From positions 3,286,001-3,350,000 of the forward strand of contig NZ_CP085154.1 in NCBI RefSeq assembly GCF_022788695.1: a stretch of 64,000 bases of DNA, written 5' to 3'. Positions within the stretch are counted from its first letter, which is position 1; every line of letters starts with the position of its first letter. This DNA is from Pseudosulfitobacter sp. DSM 107133 (GTDB taxonomy: Bacteria > Pseudomonadota > Alphaproteobacteria > Rhodobacterales > Rhodobacteraceae). Positions 53,553 through 62,168 of this stretch are shown one piece after another. The notes beneath the pieces are model-generated. The model ran no database searches. It was not told the origin of the DNA and worked only from the letters and a program-made list of their open reading frames with translations. The translations under genes were made by a program, and so were the position numbers.

Positions 53553-54155
53553 CTACCACATCGTCGCGCGCGCCCGTTTGGGCCACGCGGCGTCATAGGC
53601 GGCACCACCCTCGGCCCCATCCGTCACCTCGGCCAGTATCTCGCCCGGACGTGGCAGCCCTGCGCTGTCATCGCGCGCCCAAAGGTCGGCACGCATCACC
53701 GCGCGGGCGCATTGGGTGTAAACCTCGGCAATACGGATCACGATCACTGTGGCGGGCGTGGCCTTGCCCGCGGCAAACCGCGCGCGCAAATCGGCGTCGT
53801 CTGTCAGCCGCGCCTGCCCGTTCACCCGCACCACCGTGTTCGATCCCGGCACCATGAACATCAGCGACACGCGCCCGTCCGTCACGATATTGCGCAGCGA
53901 ATCCAGCCGGTTGTTTCCGCGCCAGTCGGGCATGGCCAGCGTCTGCGGGTCCAGTTCCAGCACCACGGGGCCGTCGTCCCCGCGCGGGCTGCCGTCGGTC
54001 CCTGCTGCGCCCACGGTGGTCAGCACACAGAACCGCGAGGCCATGATCCATTTGCGATACAGTGGTGTCAGGTGATCCGAAACCTTGCGCAATGCCGGCT
54101 GTCCGGGCGCGCCATAAAGCGCCTCAAGATCGCTTTCCGAGTCAACCCAGTGCAT
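53553..54155 (-). CDS. Pyridoxamine 5'-phosphate oxidase-like flavoprotein
   Basis: A 200-residue split-barrel protein. The stretch RFCVLTTVGAAGTDGSPRGDDGPVV and MPDWRGNNRLDSLRNIVTDGRVSLMFMVPG (short extracts: FCVLTTV, GNNRLDSLRNI) matches the MSMEG_1061 branch of PNPOx-like proteins. These bind FMN or F420 and may reduce small substrates. The start overlaps the stop of the upstream plsC (1 bp). No function can be given beyond the fold. Confidence 0.8.
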   Translation of the reverse strand: MHWVDSESDLEALYGAPGQPALRKVSDHLTPLYRKWIMASRFCVLTTVGAAGTDGSPRGDDGPVVLELDPQTLAMPDWRGNNRLDSLRNIVTDGRVSLMFMVPGSNTVVRVNGQARLTDDADLRARFAAGKATPATVIVIRIAEVYTQCARAVMRADLWARDDSAGLPRPGEILAEVTDGAEGGAAYDAAWPKRARATMW

Positions 54156-54892
54156 CAGCGCAGCCTTTCCTGTGCAAACCCCGTTTCATGCAGCAAAGCG
54201 TCCGAACGCGCCTCGACCGTCTGTTCCAACACCGTCATAAATTCCTCACGCGGCAAGCCCTCGGGCATGGTGGGCATGAATTCGACCACCGCCAGACCCG
54301 GCTTGCGCATGATCCCCTTGCGGGGCCAGAACACACCCACATTGGTGGCCACCGGCACGCAGGGCTGGCCCAGTTCCTTGTACAGAACCGAGGTGCCAAC
54401 CTTATACGGAGCCTTGACCCCCGGTGCGACGCGGGTGCCTTGCGAATAGATGATCAACTGACCCGCCTCCAGCCGGCCCGCATCGACGTCGCGCACCATC
54501 TGCTTGATCGCGGCCCCGCGTTTGCCACGCGCCACGGGGATACAGCCGATGCCCTTGGCATAAAGCCCGATGATCGGCGTCCACAGAATCTCGCGTTTCA
54601 TGATGAACTTGCCCTTGGGCACCGAATGAAAGATCAGCATGATGTCCAGAAACGACTGGTGCTTGGCGGCGATCAGAACATCGCCTGTGGGGATGGGGCC
54701 ACGCACTTCGGTGCGAATGCCAACCATCCAGCGCGCCGTCCAGAACACCCATTTGCACCAGGTTTTGCAGGCCATGCGCGCACCGTCACGGCTGAACAGG
54801 GCATAGGGGGCAAAGACGATACCAACCACCAGCATGGCCAGATAGATCTGGGCCACAAAGACCAGCGAGCGCAGCCATTGGATTGCGTTCAT
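54155..54892 (-). CDS. plsC: 1-acyl-sn-glycerol-3-phosphate acyltransferase (PlsC family)
   Basis: A 245-residue membrane-bound acyltransferase. The catalytic block is AAKHQSFLDIMLIF (H-x4-D, with His and Asp present); block III is IYSQGTRVAPGVK in place of FPEGTRS; GCIPVARGKRG lies between. It makes phosphatidic acid. An N-terminal TM is visible. The start overlaps the ftsX stop, so plsC is coupled to ftsEX, an arrangement common in Rhodobacteraceae. Confidence 0.9.
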   Translation of the reverse strand: MNAIQWLRSLVFVAQIYLAMLVVGIVFAPYALFSRDGARMACKTWCKWVFWTARWMVGIRTEVRGPIPTGDVLIAAKHQSFLDIMLIFHSVPKGKFIMKREILWTPIIGLYAKGIGCIPVARGKRGAAIKQMVRDVDAGRLEAGQLIIYSQGTRVAPGVKAPYKVGTSVLYKELGQPCVPVATNVGVFWPRKGIMRKPGLAVVEFMPTMPEGLPREEFMTVLEQTVEARSDALLHETGFAQERLR

Positions 54893-55797
54893 GACAGGTT
54901 CTCCAATGTGCGACGGGCAGCGGTGCCCGTGGCCGCCAATGCCACGACACCGGTCAGTGGCGGAATCAGGAACGGCACGACCCAGCCCAGCCCCTGAAAC
55001 CGCAACCCGGTCAGAAAGCCCGACATTTCATCGCCCCCCGAGGGCATCAGCAACACGGCCATCACGCCCACGACAACGCCACCCGCCGATCCGGCCAGCG
55101 CGCGCAGCGTAAAGCGGCGGATAAAGGCCTGGGCGATGTAGCGGTCGGTGGCGCCGACCAGACGCAACACCGCGATCACCTGCGCGTTGGCCGCCAGCGC
55201 CGCCTGTGCGGCCAGCGTGACCATCGCGGCAACCGTGGTCACAATCAGCGCCGTGGCGATCCAGCCCAGCAGCCGCAGCCGCGACGCGGCCTTGACCAGC
55301 GGCGCACGCCAGCGGCTGTGATCGTCCAGCACCGCACCCGGCACCTCGGCAGACAGCCGCAGCCGCAGGCCCGCCGCGTCGATACCCGCGCCGGTTTCGA
55401 CAATCTCGATCAGGCGCGGCACCGGCAATCCGTCCAGCGAGACCTCGGGGCCGAACCACGGGGCCAGCAAAGCCGATTGTTCCTCGTCTGTCAGCGCGCG
55501 CGCGCTTTCGACCCCGGCGGTGGTTTTCAAAACCGCCAGCGCGGCCTCGGTCTGGGTCGCACGCTGGTCCAGTGGAGCCACGATCCGCAGGGTCGCGGTG
55601 CGGGCCAGCTCGGTGCTCCATTGGTTTGCCAGACGCCCCGTGGCCATCGACAGCGCCAGCGCAAACACCGCCAGAAACGCCATCGCCCCGGCTGCAAACA
55701 CGGTCAGCCGCGCGGTAAAGCCCGAAGGTGGCACCACGCGGTCAGCCTGACGATCACTGTGGGTCAGCGATTTCAATGCATCAAGGTTCAGCTTCAC
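54889..55797 (-). CDS. ftsX: Cell-division protein FtsX
   Basis: A 302-residue permease of the FtsEX complex. Four TM segments: one near residue 30 (FAAGAMAFLAVFALALSMA), then three in the second half (ATALIVTTVAAMVTLAAQAALAANA, cited in part). The conserved VIAVLRLVGATDRYIAQAF segment between them is the FtsX signature. With FtsE it signals to peptidoglycan hydrolases at the septum. It overlaps ftsE by 4 bp. Confidence 0.92.
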   Translation of the reverse strand: MKLNLDALKSLTHSDRQADRVVPPSGFTARLTVFAAGAMAFLAVFALALSMATGRLANQWSTELARTATLRIVAPLDQRATQTEAALAVLKTTAGVESARALTDEEQSALLAPWFGPEVSLDGLPVPRLIEIVETGAGIDAAGLRLRLSAEVPGAVLDDHSRWRAPLVKAASRLRLLGWIATALIVTTVAAMVTLAAQAALAANAQVIAVLRLVGATDRYIAQAFIRRFTLRALAGSAGGVVVGVMAVLLMPSGGDEMSGFLTGLRFQGLGWVVPFLIPPLTGVVALAATGTAARRTLENLS

Positions 55798-56471
55798 AGA
55801 TCCGCCCCCGCCAGTTGGATACGCCGGTTGGCGATGCGCAGCACCCGCGCCTGCACCTGCGCCTTGGCGGCGCGGATCAGCGACAGGTCATGGGTGGCGA
55901 TCAACACGGTCTTGCCCATTCGGTTCAGCTCGATCAGCAGGTGCAGCAGACGCTGGGACATTTCCCAATCGACGTTGCCCGTGGGTTCATCGGCCAGCAC
56001 CACATCGGGCGACATGATTACAGCCCGCGCCAGCGCCGCGCGTTGGCGTTCGCCCCCCGACAGTTCCGGCGGCAGCCCCCCCGCGCGTTCGCTCAGCCCG
56101 ACCCAGGCCAGCAATTCCGCCAGATCAGCGCCTTCGGCTTCACTGCCGCGCCCTGATACAGTCAGCGGCAGTCCGATGTTTTCGGACACCGGCAGATGGT
56201 CAAGAAACTGCACTTCCTGATGCACCACTCCGATCCGGCGGCGCAGCATCGCAATATCGTCACGCTGCAACGACTGCACATCCGCGCCCAGCAACCGGAC
56301 GGTGCCCGATGTGGGCAGCAATGCGCCGTAACACAGCTTGAGCAGCGTAGTTTTGCCGGCACCCGACGGGCCGGTCAGAAAATGGAAAGACCCCGGTGCA
56401 AGTTTGACGGAAATATCCGACAAAAGTTGCCCACCGCCGTAGCTATACGCCACATTTTCTAGCTCGATCAC
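55794..56471 (-). CDS. ftsE: Cell-division ATP-binding protein FtsE
   Basis: A 225-residue ABC ATPase. Walker A GPSGAGKTTLL, signature ELSGGERQRAALARA, Walker B VVLADEPTGNVDWEMS. The GVVHQEVQFLDHLPVSENIGLPL region is typical of FtsE. It powers the FtsEX switch in septation. First gene of ftsE-ftsX-plsC-PNPOx-like; the zinc-ribbon gene diverges from it. Confidence 0.93.
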   Translation of the reverse strand: MIELENVAYSYGGGQLLSDISVKLAPGSFHFLTGPSGAGKTTLLKLCYGALLPTSGTVRLLGADVQSLQRDDIAMLRRRIGVVHQEVQFLDHLPVSENIGLPLTVSGRGSEAEGADLAELLAWVGLSERAGGLPPELSGGERQRAALARAVIMSPDVVLADEPTGNVDWEMSQRLLHLLIELNRMGKTVLIATHDLSLIRAAKAQVQARVLRIANRRIQLAGADL

Positions 56472-56633
56472 GTCTCACCCCGCTTGATGCACCTGTTGTG
56501 CCTTAGCATCGGTGCGGTTTCAATGCGCGTTACAACACGGGTCAAGGGCAGATTGCACTTTTCTGCGCAGCCTCAACACCATATCCTATGCTTCAGGGCA
56601 AGAAACGGGTGAAATTATGCGGTGCGACACGCC

Positions 56634-57455
56634 ATGCGGCTAATATGTCCAAATTGCGATGCGCAATACGAGGTGCCGGACGAGGTTATTCCGTCCGACG
56701 GTCGTGACGTTCAATGTTCTGATTGCGGTCAGACGTGGTTTCAACATCACCCCGATTACAGTCCCGAAGCGCCAGAGGAGGACGCGGACGCGCCCCTGTC
56801 TGTGCCCGAGGACATGCCCGCCGAAGGGGAAGAGCGCGTGCCAACGCCGGAACCGACACGGCGCAGGCTGGACCCCAAGGTATCAGACATTCTGCGTGCC
56901 GAGGCCGAAGCCGAAGCCCGTGTACGTGAAAGCGAAGCGCTGGAAAGCCAGCCTGATCTGGGATTGGACGACGGCGGAGACAGCGGCGACCACGAGGATG
57001 GCCAGAACCAACAGGCCGCCCGCCGTGCCCGCGAAGCGCGTGACCGGATGGCGCGGATGCGCGGTGAGGAACCGCCCGCAGACACCAGGGCCGGCGACGC
57101 CGCAGCAACTGCGGCGGCTGCCGGATCACGCCGCGACCTGTTGCCCGACATCGAAGAAATCAACTCGACCCTGCGCTCGACCGGCGACCGCCAGATTGCC
57201 AGGGGCGATCCGGCCCCCGACGCCCCCGTGCGCGAACGCAAGAAACGCGGGTTCCGGCGCGGTTTTTTCACGTCTTTACTGATAGTTGCGGTGCTGGTGC
57301 TGATCTATGTCAACGCCACGCAGATCGTCGCGGCGGTGCCGGCGCTGGAGCCTGTGATGACCGGCTTTGTCGGCACGATAGACCAGGCGCGGGTCTGGCT
57401 GGACAGTCAGGTGACCGGCCTGCTGATGTGGCTGGACACGACGGCGGCGTCGTAA
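56634..57455 (+). CDS. Zinc-ribbon (MJ0042-type) membrane protein
   Basis: A 273-residue protein. The N-terminal ribbon MRLICPNCDAQYEVPDEVIP...VQCSDCGQTWF has two CxxC pairs, as in MJ0042/zinc-ribbon family proteins. A long acidic, disordered middle (residues 45-200) is followed by one TM (FTSLLIVAVLVLIYVNATQI). The start is the ATG at 56634 or the GTG at 56622. In many alphaproteobacteria such genes lie beside ftsEX. The molecular role is unknown. Confidence 0.82.
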   Translation: MRLICPNCDAQYEVPDEVIPSDGRDVQCSDCGQTWFQHHPDYSPEAPEEDADAPLSVPEDMPAEGEERVPTPEPTRRRLDPKVSDILRAEAEAEARVRESEALESQPDLGLDDGGDSGDHEDGQNQQAARRAREARDRMARMRGEEPPADTRAGDAAATAAAAGSRRDLLPDIEEINSTLRSTGDRQIARGDPAPDAPVRERKKRGFRRGFFTSLLIVAVLVLIYVNATQIVAAVPALEPVMTGFVGTIDQARVWLDSQVTGLLMWLDTTAAS

Positions 57456-57932
57456 TCCGGGCAGGGTTACCCCGGCGTGCGGTGGTTTAACCGGACGGCC
57501 GGCGCGGCGCTGTCGGGGCGGATTGCGTACATATTCCAACCGATCCCGTACAAGACACGCCCGCCCGAAAGGTGCGTTTTCGGCCCGTTTTGGCGGTGTT
57601 GTACATATTCGGGGCAGATGCGTACGAAACGCCGATGGGCCGTGGTGCTGCGACACTATGCCCGACGCAATTAATGCGATGTAGCGGGCAATTTTTGAGG
57701 GGTGAGCGCAAATCCTGCGGGGTCGCTTTGACGATCCGCAGAGGGCCATTCCCGCCGCCGTGCCCGGGGTGGGAGGACGTCGCAGGCGCTTTTGAGAGGG
57801 GTGTGCGAAGTCGTATTCTGACCGGTAAACTAGGGGCGCGAACGGCCCAAAGCGGTAGTTCGAATGAGGCGCTGCGAACGGCAGCTTTCCAAAAAAGGAG
57901 CGGGGTTGCGTCGCCTACCTCGAAACGATGAT
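57456..57932. other. Gene-free junction between core and accessory DNA
   Basis: 477 bp with no supported gene. GTACATATTC is repeated at 57527-57536 and 57601-57610. Base composition falls towards the right. No tRNA, integrase or attachment site is visible. Confidence 0.55.
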
Positions 57933-58790
57933 CTAGGCGATGTACCGTCGCGCGAACGACAGCGAGTTTACGTCGAGAGGGTAGGAGTTCAGATAGTCGG
58001 CAGCCGTCAAATCACCCAACGTGGCCATGTGGAGACCGTCTTCGTGCAGAGAGAATGGCCCTTTCCAATCAATAGCGCTGATCTTTGGCCAAATTTGCTT
58101 CCTGATCTCTTCGCGATCCGCCAACTCGCGTTTTCCTTCATCCTCAAGTATCGCGATAAAGGTGATTGGAACTGCCGCCATATCTGACCAACTCGCGTGA
58201 GGATATGCGCGGATCTCACGAATAGAACGAACGGCTTTGCCGAGGTCAGATTCGCCTTTCGAGTATTTCGAAAGGATTGCTTTGCGCAAAGACGCCACCG
58301 ATGCCACGAAAGCATCTGGAAAAGCAAATCGGCCAAAGAAGGTTTCAAGTGCTCTAGCAAATTCGAGCTGCTGCCTTTCGTCTTCGCACCCGCGTTGCCG
58401 CTCCCAAGAGACAAGGAGCTCTTTTGAAACGCTCATTGTGCGAGAGAAATCGACAACTACGTCGTCTGGTGTTGCGGACAGAAAGCCGAAACGAGGTGCT
58501 TGGCCTCGTTTAATCTCCCCAATACGTTTCGCGTCGACAACGACCATTGGGCAAACAGAGACATACGGGACGCGCTCTGACTCCCGAGCCACGTCGCAAG
58601 TCTGAGATATCACAGCAAATCCGACTGTCTCGGAGTCGAATACTGCGCCTCCGTCGTCTTCGCCTTCATCTGTCGGCTCTGAGACGTCGCGAAACAGAAA
58701 GTCGCCACAATCAAGGGAGAAATCGCCTTGCTGCCATTCAGCAAGGCGAGCCAGAAAAACTTCGTCGCTCTCCGGTGTTTTCTCGGTCAA
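57933..58790 (-). CDS. Unknown protein with SQTCD motif, third gene of an accessory operon
   Basis: A 285-residue soluble protein. Near residue 60 it has AVISQTCDVARESERVPYVSVCP, a motif with two cysteines seen in scattered, uncharacterised bacterial proteins. A helical centre and a C-terminal segment with MAAVPITFIAILEDEG follow. It starts at 58790, 12 bp after the HTH gene. The family is not recognised. Its composition is more AT-rich than the core genes. Linked in a three-gene operon with an HTH protein and a TIGR04255-type protein. Confidence 0.7.
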   Translation of the reverse strand: MTEKTPESDEVFLARLAEWQQGDFSLDCGDFLFRDVSEPTDEGEDDGGAVFDSETVGFAVISQTCDVARESERVPYVSVCPMVVVDAKRIGEIKRGQAPRFGFLSATPDDVVVDFSRTMSVSKELLVSWERQRGCEDERQQLEFARALETFFGRFAFPDAFVASVASLRKAILSKYSKGESDLGKAVRSIREIRAYPHASWSDMAAVPITFIAILEDEGKRELADREEIRKQIWPKISAIDWKGPFSLHEDGLHMATLGDLTAADYLNSYPLDVNSLSFARRYIA

Positions 58791-58802
58791 CCGGCACTTC
58801 CT

Positions 58803-59531
58803 TTATGTCTTGTTTCGACGTGCCTTTGCGCGCCGCAGCTTCGGTTGACTGAGCGGCAAGATTTCTGTTTCGTCCATTCTGCTCGATGCTTCGATGCTAT
58901 CGCCCCAGTGTCTTGGCGCGTTGAACCTTTCGGCGTCTTGGGTCAACGCAGGTCCGAAGGTCGGGCGGCCCAGTCCTTTGCCTGCAAGTGCGCGGACAAG
59001 TTCATACTCACCGCCACACAGCAAATCCAAGAAGGTTTGCCCCGGTTGCGCATTGCCCAGAAGCAGATTGCGGTTCTCTTCGGATGACCCTCTGTCGATG
59101 AACCTGAGAGCAGTCACGACTTGCCCCAAGCGCTCATGGTTTTCAGCGGACACAGCCTTTCCAGACGCCCAATGATATGGAGCGCGCGCGGACACCTCGA
59201 AAACCTCTGCAATCTGAGCCCATGTTAGTCCAGAAATCCGCCGAAGCTCGTGGACCAATTCGGCAGGTGCAGTGTTCGCGGTCCGATTGTTGTCCTCGAA
59301 GGAGAAAGACACTGGAATGTTCAGTGCAGTGCTGCCTTCAAGGTATTCTTGGCGCATGGCGAATGCTTGAATGTCTCGCTCGAACACCTTGAAACTCTGC
59401 CCATGCGAGAACGGTGCAGCCACTTCGGGTGCGGTTTCATCCATCACATCAAATCGAGTTGCCCCATTCACAGCGGGAGCGAAAAGGATCGCGGCGGATG
59501 CCGCGCCTGCGGAGAGTCGTTCAATCAGCAT
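58803..59531 (-). CDS. HTH-domain protein, second gene of the accessory operon
   Basis: A 242-residue protein. The middle has a helix-turn-helix, LTWAQIAEVFEVSARAPYHWASGK, after LVHELRRISG. A following stretch LLLGNAQPGQTFLDLLCGGEYELV recalls the C-terminal DUF2384-like half of Xre/MbcA/ParS antitoxins, though this is only a resemblance. The ATG at 59531 is 11 bp inside the upstream gene. It may regulate the operon or act as an antitoxin-like partner (inference). Confidence 0.7.
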   Translation of the reverse strand: MLIERLSAGAASAAILFAPAVNGATRFDVMDETAPEVAAPFSHGQSFKVFERDIQAFAMRQEYLEGSTALNIPVSFSFEDNNRTANTAPAELVHELRRISGLTWAQIAEVFEVSARAPYHWASGKAVSAENHERLGQVVTALRFIDRGSSEENRNLLLGNAQPGQTFLDLLCGGEYELVRALAGKGLGRPTFGPALTQDAERFNAPRHWGDSIEASSRMDETEILPLSQPKLRRAKARRNKT

Positions 59532-60345
59532 GTCTCTTGACCCCAAAACGTTCCAAGAATTTTTCAGTCACACTCCACCGGAAGAAAGCATAGGCGCGCG
59601 CAGCTACCTTGTCGAGTTCGGCACACAGCATTTGGGTATCAAAGATCTGCCCCTCACAATTTGTGCTGTAGGAATCCACGTCGAGAACCCAGCTTTTCAC
59701 ATCAACCGGCGGTGCCATTTCGACGTCGTGGCTGAACTTGGGAGGCGCGAGGCCATACCGAGCGATGATTTTACCCTCTTTGGTCGAGCCTGTGATCTCG
59801 GTCATGGAAAAGTCGATGTGTTCGACCAATCCTGATTGCAGGACATTCAATAATTCTGGATGAATTAAATCCGACATGACTTCAAGGTCGCCAGGGTCCT
59901 GCAGACGATCAACGTATCTAAACCCGACACGCTGCACCAGCTTAGGGCGAATAGTCTCAACGAGCTTCCCAAGAATGAACTCGAACCGAGACAGGAAGTC
60001 ATCTCGGGACACATAGCTCGCCGTTTCCAAAGTGATCGCATCCGGCCCCAAAGACACACGCAGCACCCTGCGTGCATCGAAGAACCGCCAGACAACAGTG
60101 GTGACTTGCCGGTGCTTCACCTCATTACCGTCGATGACGATGTCCACGCCTTGGATCGTGTCGCTCTGAAAATGTGGGTACTCGTCACGGATAGCCTCTT
60201 GGAAATCCGCGATGTAGCTTTCTTCTGCGATCTTAGATATCCGAGGAAATTTCACTTGCCCGAGCACACGCACCAAGGGCGCGTTGCTCAGGAGCACACG
60301 ATCAGGAACCTCCCCGAAGAGGGGGTCGCCGCAACGATCTGCCAT
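59521..60345 (-). CDS. TIGR04255-family protein, first gene of the accessory operon
   Basis: A 274-residue protein. NAPLVRVLGQVKFPRISKI near the N-terminus and LVQRVGFRYVDRLQDP in the middle are hallmarks of the sporadically distributed TIGR04255 family. Members are found in scattered genomes, often next to mobile genes; their function is unknown. The start is ATG at 60345. Overlap of 11 bp with the next gene suggests a stable complex (inference). Codon use appears less GC-biased than in the core genes. Confidence 0.78.
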   Translation of the reverse strand: MADRCGDPLFGEVPDRVLLSNAPLVRVLGQVKFPRISKIAEESYIADFQEAIRDEYPHFQSDTIQGVDIVIDGNEVKHRQVTTVVWRFFDARRVLRVSLGPDAITLETASYVSRDDFLSRFEFILGKLVETIRPKLVQRVGFRYVDRLQDPGDLEVMSDLIHPELLNVLQSGLVEHIDFSMTEITGSTKEGKIIARYGLAPPKFSHDVEMAPPVDVKSWVLDVDSYSTNCEGQIFDTQMLCAELDKVAARAYAFFRWSVTEKFLERFGVKRHAD

Positions 60346-60851
60346 GTTGTTCGCCCTCTTTTTTGAACGGAATATAGCATATGAAGTAGAGTGTGAAGCA
60401 AGAATTTCTAGCCTTCAGGAGGTAAAGATTGGTTTAACGGTCGGCACGCTACTCAAGTGTGAGGTGGGTCAGCCCGCAACATCAAGCCGAAGTAACAGAC
60501 ACAATGCAGCCGAACCGATGCGTTGGCTCGGCCCATACTGTGGCTTGGCGTTGGCACACGACGCAGCAGCCATTCGTGCGCTTCGCAGCGAACGTCCGCT
60601 TCTCTAATTGGGTGTCTGGGTCAAGCTCGTTTTCCTTGTTCTATGTGATCGGTGATCGCTTATCCGGGTCACGCTTCTCTTCGCAGTCTGTTTTGGTGTT
60701 CGAATGGCACCGCTGCATGCATGTGTCGGATTGGTAGTGGAGAGCCCTGCTTCCCGGCGCGCTTCAAGTTGCGCAGCAGACATTTTCGTCTTCATCCACA
60801 GACCTCGTCCGGATTGGACGATCCCGTCAGGTTGGTTGGGGGTTTTTTAGA
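60346..60851. other. Gene-free spacer with the probable non-coding end of the IS110 element
   Basis: 506 bp with no convincing gene. GGGTCAGCCC at 60466-60475 recurs at 61947-61956 beyond the transposase gene. A short hairpin CGTCC/GGACG lies at 60806-60820. The operon promoter for the TIGR04255 gene must lie in the left part. Confidence 0.5.
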
Positions 60852-61889
60852 TCATGCCGTGCCTCCTGCCTGTTCCTGACGGAATTCTGTGCCATCGGCC
60901 CACATTCGATGCAGTAAGACAGCGAGTTTGCGTGCGACAGCGACTACAGCGCGACGGCGACCTTTGGTGCGCATCAATCGCATGCCCCATGATTTGATCT
61001 GCGACCCTGCCATGGTTCGCATCAACATTGCGTTGGCTGCAGCATACAGCGTTGCACGAACATCTCGGTCTCCTGCCTTCGATATTCGGCCGGGGTTATC
61101 GTGTTCACCTGACTGATATCTTCGCGGCGTGAGACCAAAATGCGCTGCGACAGTGCGGGATTTTTTGAATCTATTGGGGTCATCAATTGCGGCTTTGAAT
61201 GTCAAAGCTGCAATAGGTCCCACACCTGGCACTGTCATCATCCGCATGCACACCGCGTCTTGCGATGCCGCGCGCTTCACGCGTCGATCCAGTTCCAGAT
61301 AGTTTTGAAAGAGGACCGTACGGGCATCAAGTAAAGGAAGAACCGCGTGCGCGAGAACTTCATCCATCTCAATCATAGGTCGAACGAGGGCGTCGAAGGA
61401 ACCGTGCTTTACCGTTCTGGGCAGTCGTACCCCGAAGATCTTCAATAAACCCCGCACTTCGTTTGCAAGGTCGATCGTCTTCTTCAGCAATGCCTTGCGT
61501 GTGCTAAGCAGCGCCCGAAGGCCATGAGCTTCGCGGCTTTTCATATGTACTGGACTGAACCACCCAGTGCGTAGGATCTGCGCAATCCCTTTCGCATCGG
61601 TCTTATCTGTTTTGTTCCGCATCGCTGACAAGGCAGCATTCACCTGGCGGGCCTCCATACAGACGATATCGAAGCCCAAGGATTGTAAGCCAAAGTAAAG
61701 ATGCTGGCTCAAGGCACCGGCTTCAAAACCGACGCGCTCAACGGGGTGATCAAAGGCTTCAAGGCACGCAGCAATGTCCGCAACTTCGCATGGCAGCTCT
61801 CGCTCCAGCCAAACCTTGCCTTTGCTATCGACGATGCACAAAGCACACGACCGAAGCGACACATCTAAACCAGCATAGTATTCCATCAT
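60852..61889 (-). CDS. IS110-family transposase (RuvC-like DEDD, Transposase_20)
   Basis: A 345-residue protein. The N-terminal RuvC-like domain opens MEYYAGLDVSLRSCALCIVD (first catalytic Asp), with E in GFEAGALSQHL and two Asp in NKTDKTDAKGIAQIL. The C-terminal domain has MMTVPGVGPIAALTFKAAI and FGLTPRRYQSGE, typical of Transposase_20. It appears full length and intact. The first ATG of the pair (61889) follows GGGAG. In this family a bridge RNA from the non-coding end directs integration. Confidence 0.92.
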   Translation of the reverse strand: MMEYYAGLDVSLRSCALCIVDSKGKVWLERELPCEVADIAACLEAFDHPVERVGFEAGALSQHLYFGLQSLGFDIVCMEARQVNAALSAMRNKTDKTDAKGIAQILRTGWFSPVHMKSREAHGLRALLSTRKALLKKTIDLANEVRGLLKIFGVRLPRTVKHGSFDALVRPMIEMDEVLAHAVLPLLDARTVLFQNYLELDRRVKRAASQDAVCMRMMTVPGVGPIAALTFKAAIDDPNRFKKSRTVAAHFGLTPRRYQSGEHDNPGRISKAGDRDVRATLYAAANAMLMRTMAGSQIKSWGMRLMRTKGRRRAVVAVARKLAVLLHRMWADGTEFRQEQAGGTA

Positions 61890-61902
61890 CTGTCTCCCTT
61901 GT

Positions 61903-61919
61903 TCACAGCTATGCTGTGA
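61903..61919 (-). repeat. Perfect hairpin just upstream of the transposase RBS
   Basis: TCACAGC / GCTGTGA with a 3-nt loop, ending 3 bp before the RBS. It could limit transposase translation or be part of an IS-encoded RNA. Confidence 0.55.
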
Positions 61920-62168
61920 TACTATCGGGAGCTCGACCAAAGTGCAGGGTCAGCCCAATTACGCATGCTCCCCGCCGTCCCTGTCTATGCGTGACGACAT
62001 GCTGCGCCCTGCAAGAAGGCCTTGAAAGGACTGTGAGCGGTCGCAACCATGAGCCGTTCCAGCGGCAGAGCTGTCCACCAACCGATCCTCTATGCAGAAC
62101 GCCGCGAACGGCAGGTATGAGGTCATTTTACCGGATGCTGCAGCGCCCAATGAATGTCCGTTTTTAAT

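Larger units (their letters stand above)
60466..61956 (-). mobile_element. IS110-family insertion sequence, ends tentative
   Basis: A DEDD transposase gene with non-coding DNA on both sides, bracketed by the 10-bp direct repeat GGGTCAGCCC (60466-60475, 61947-61956). The 1.48-kb span fits the family. IS110 elements lack terminal inverted repeats, so the true ends cannot be fixed here. Confidence 0.55.

Noticed and set aside
57527..57610. GTACATATTC repeats as a CRISPR array
   Set aside because: Only two 10-bp copies and no cas genes.
60604..60795. Small minus-strand frame downstream of the transposase
   Set aside because: No RBS, no similarity to any protein; lies in the likely non-coding end of the IS.
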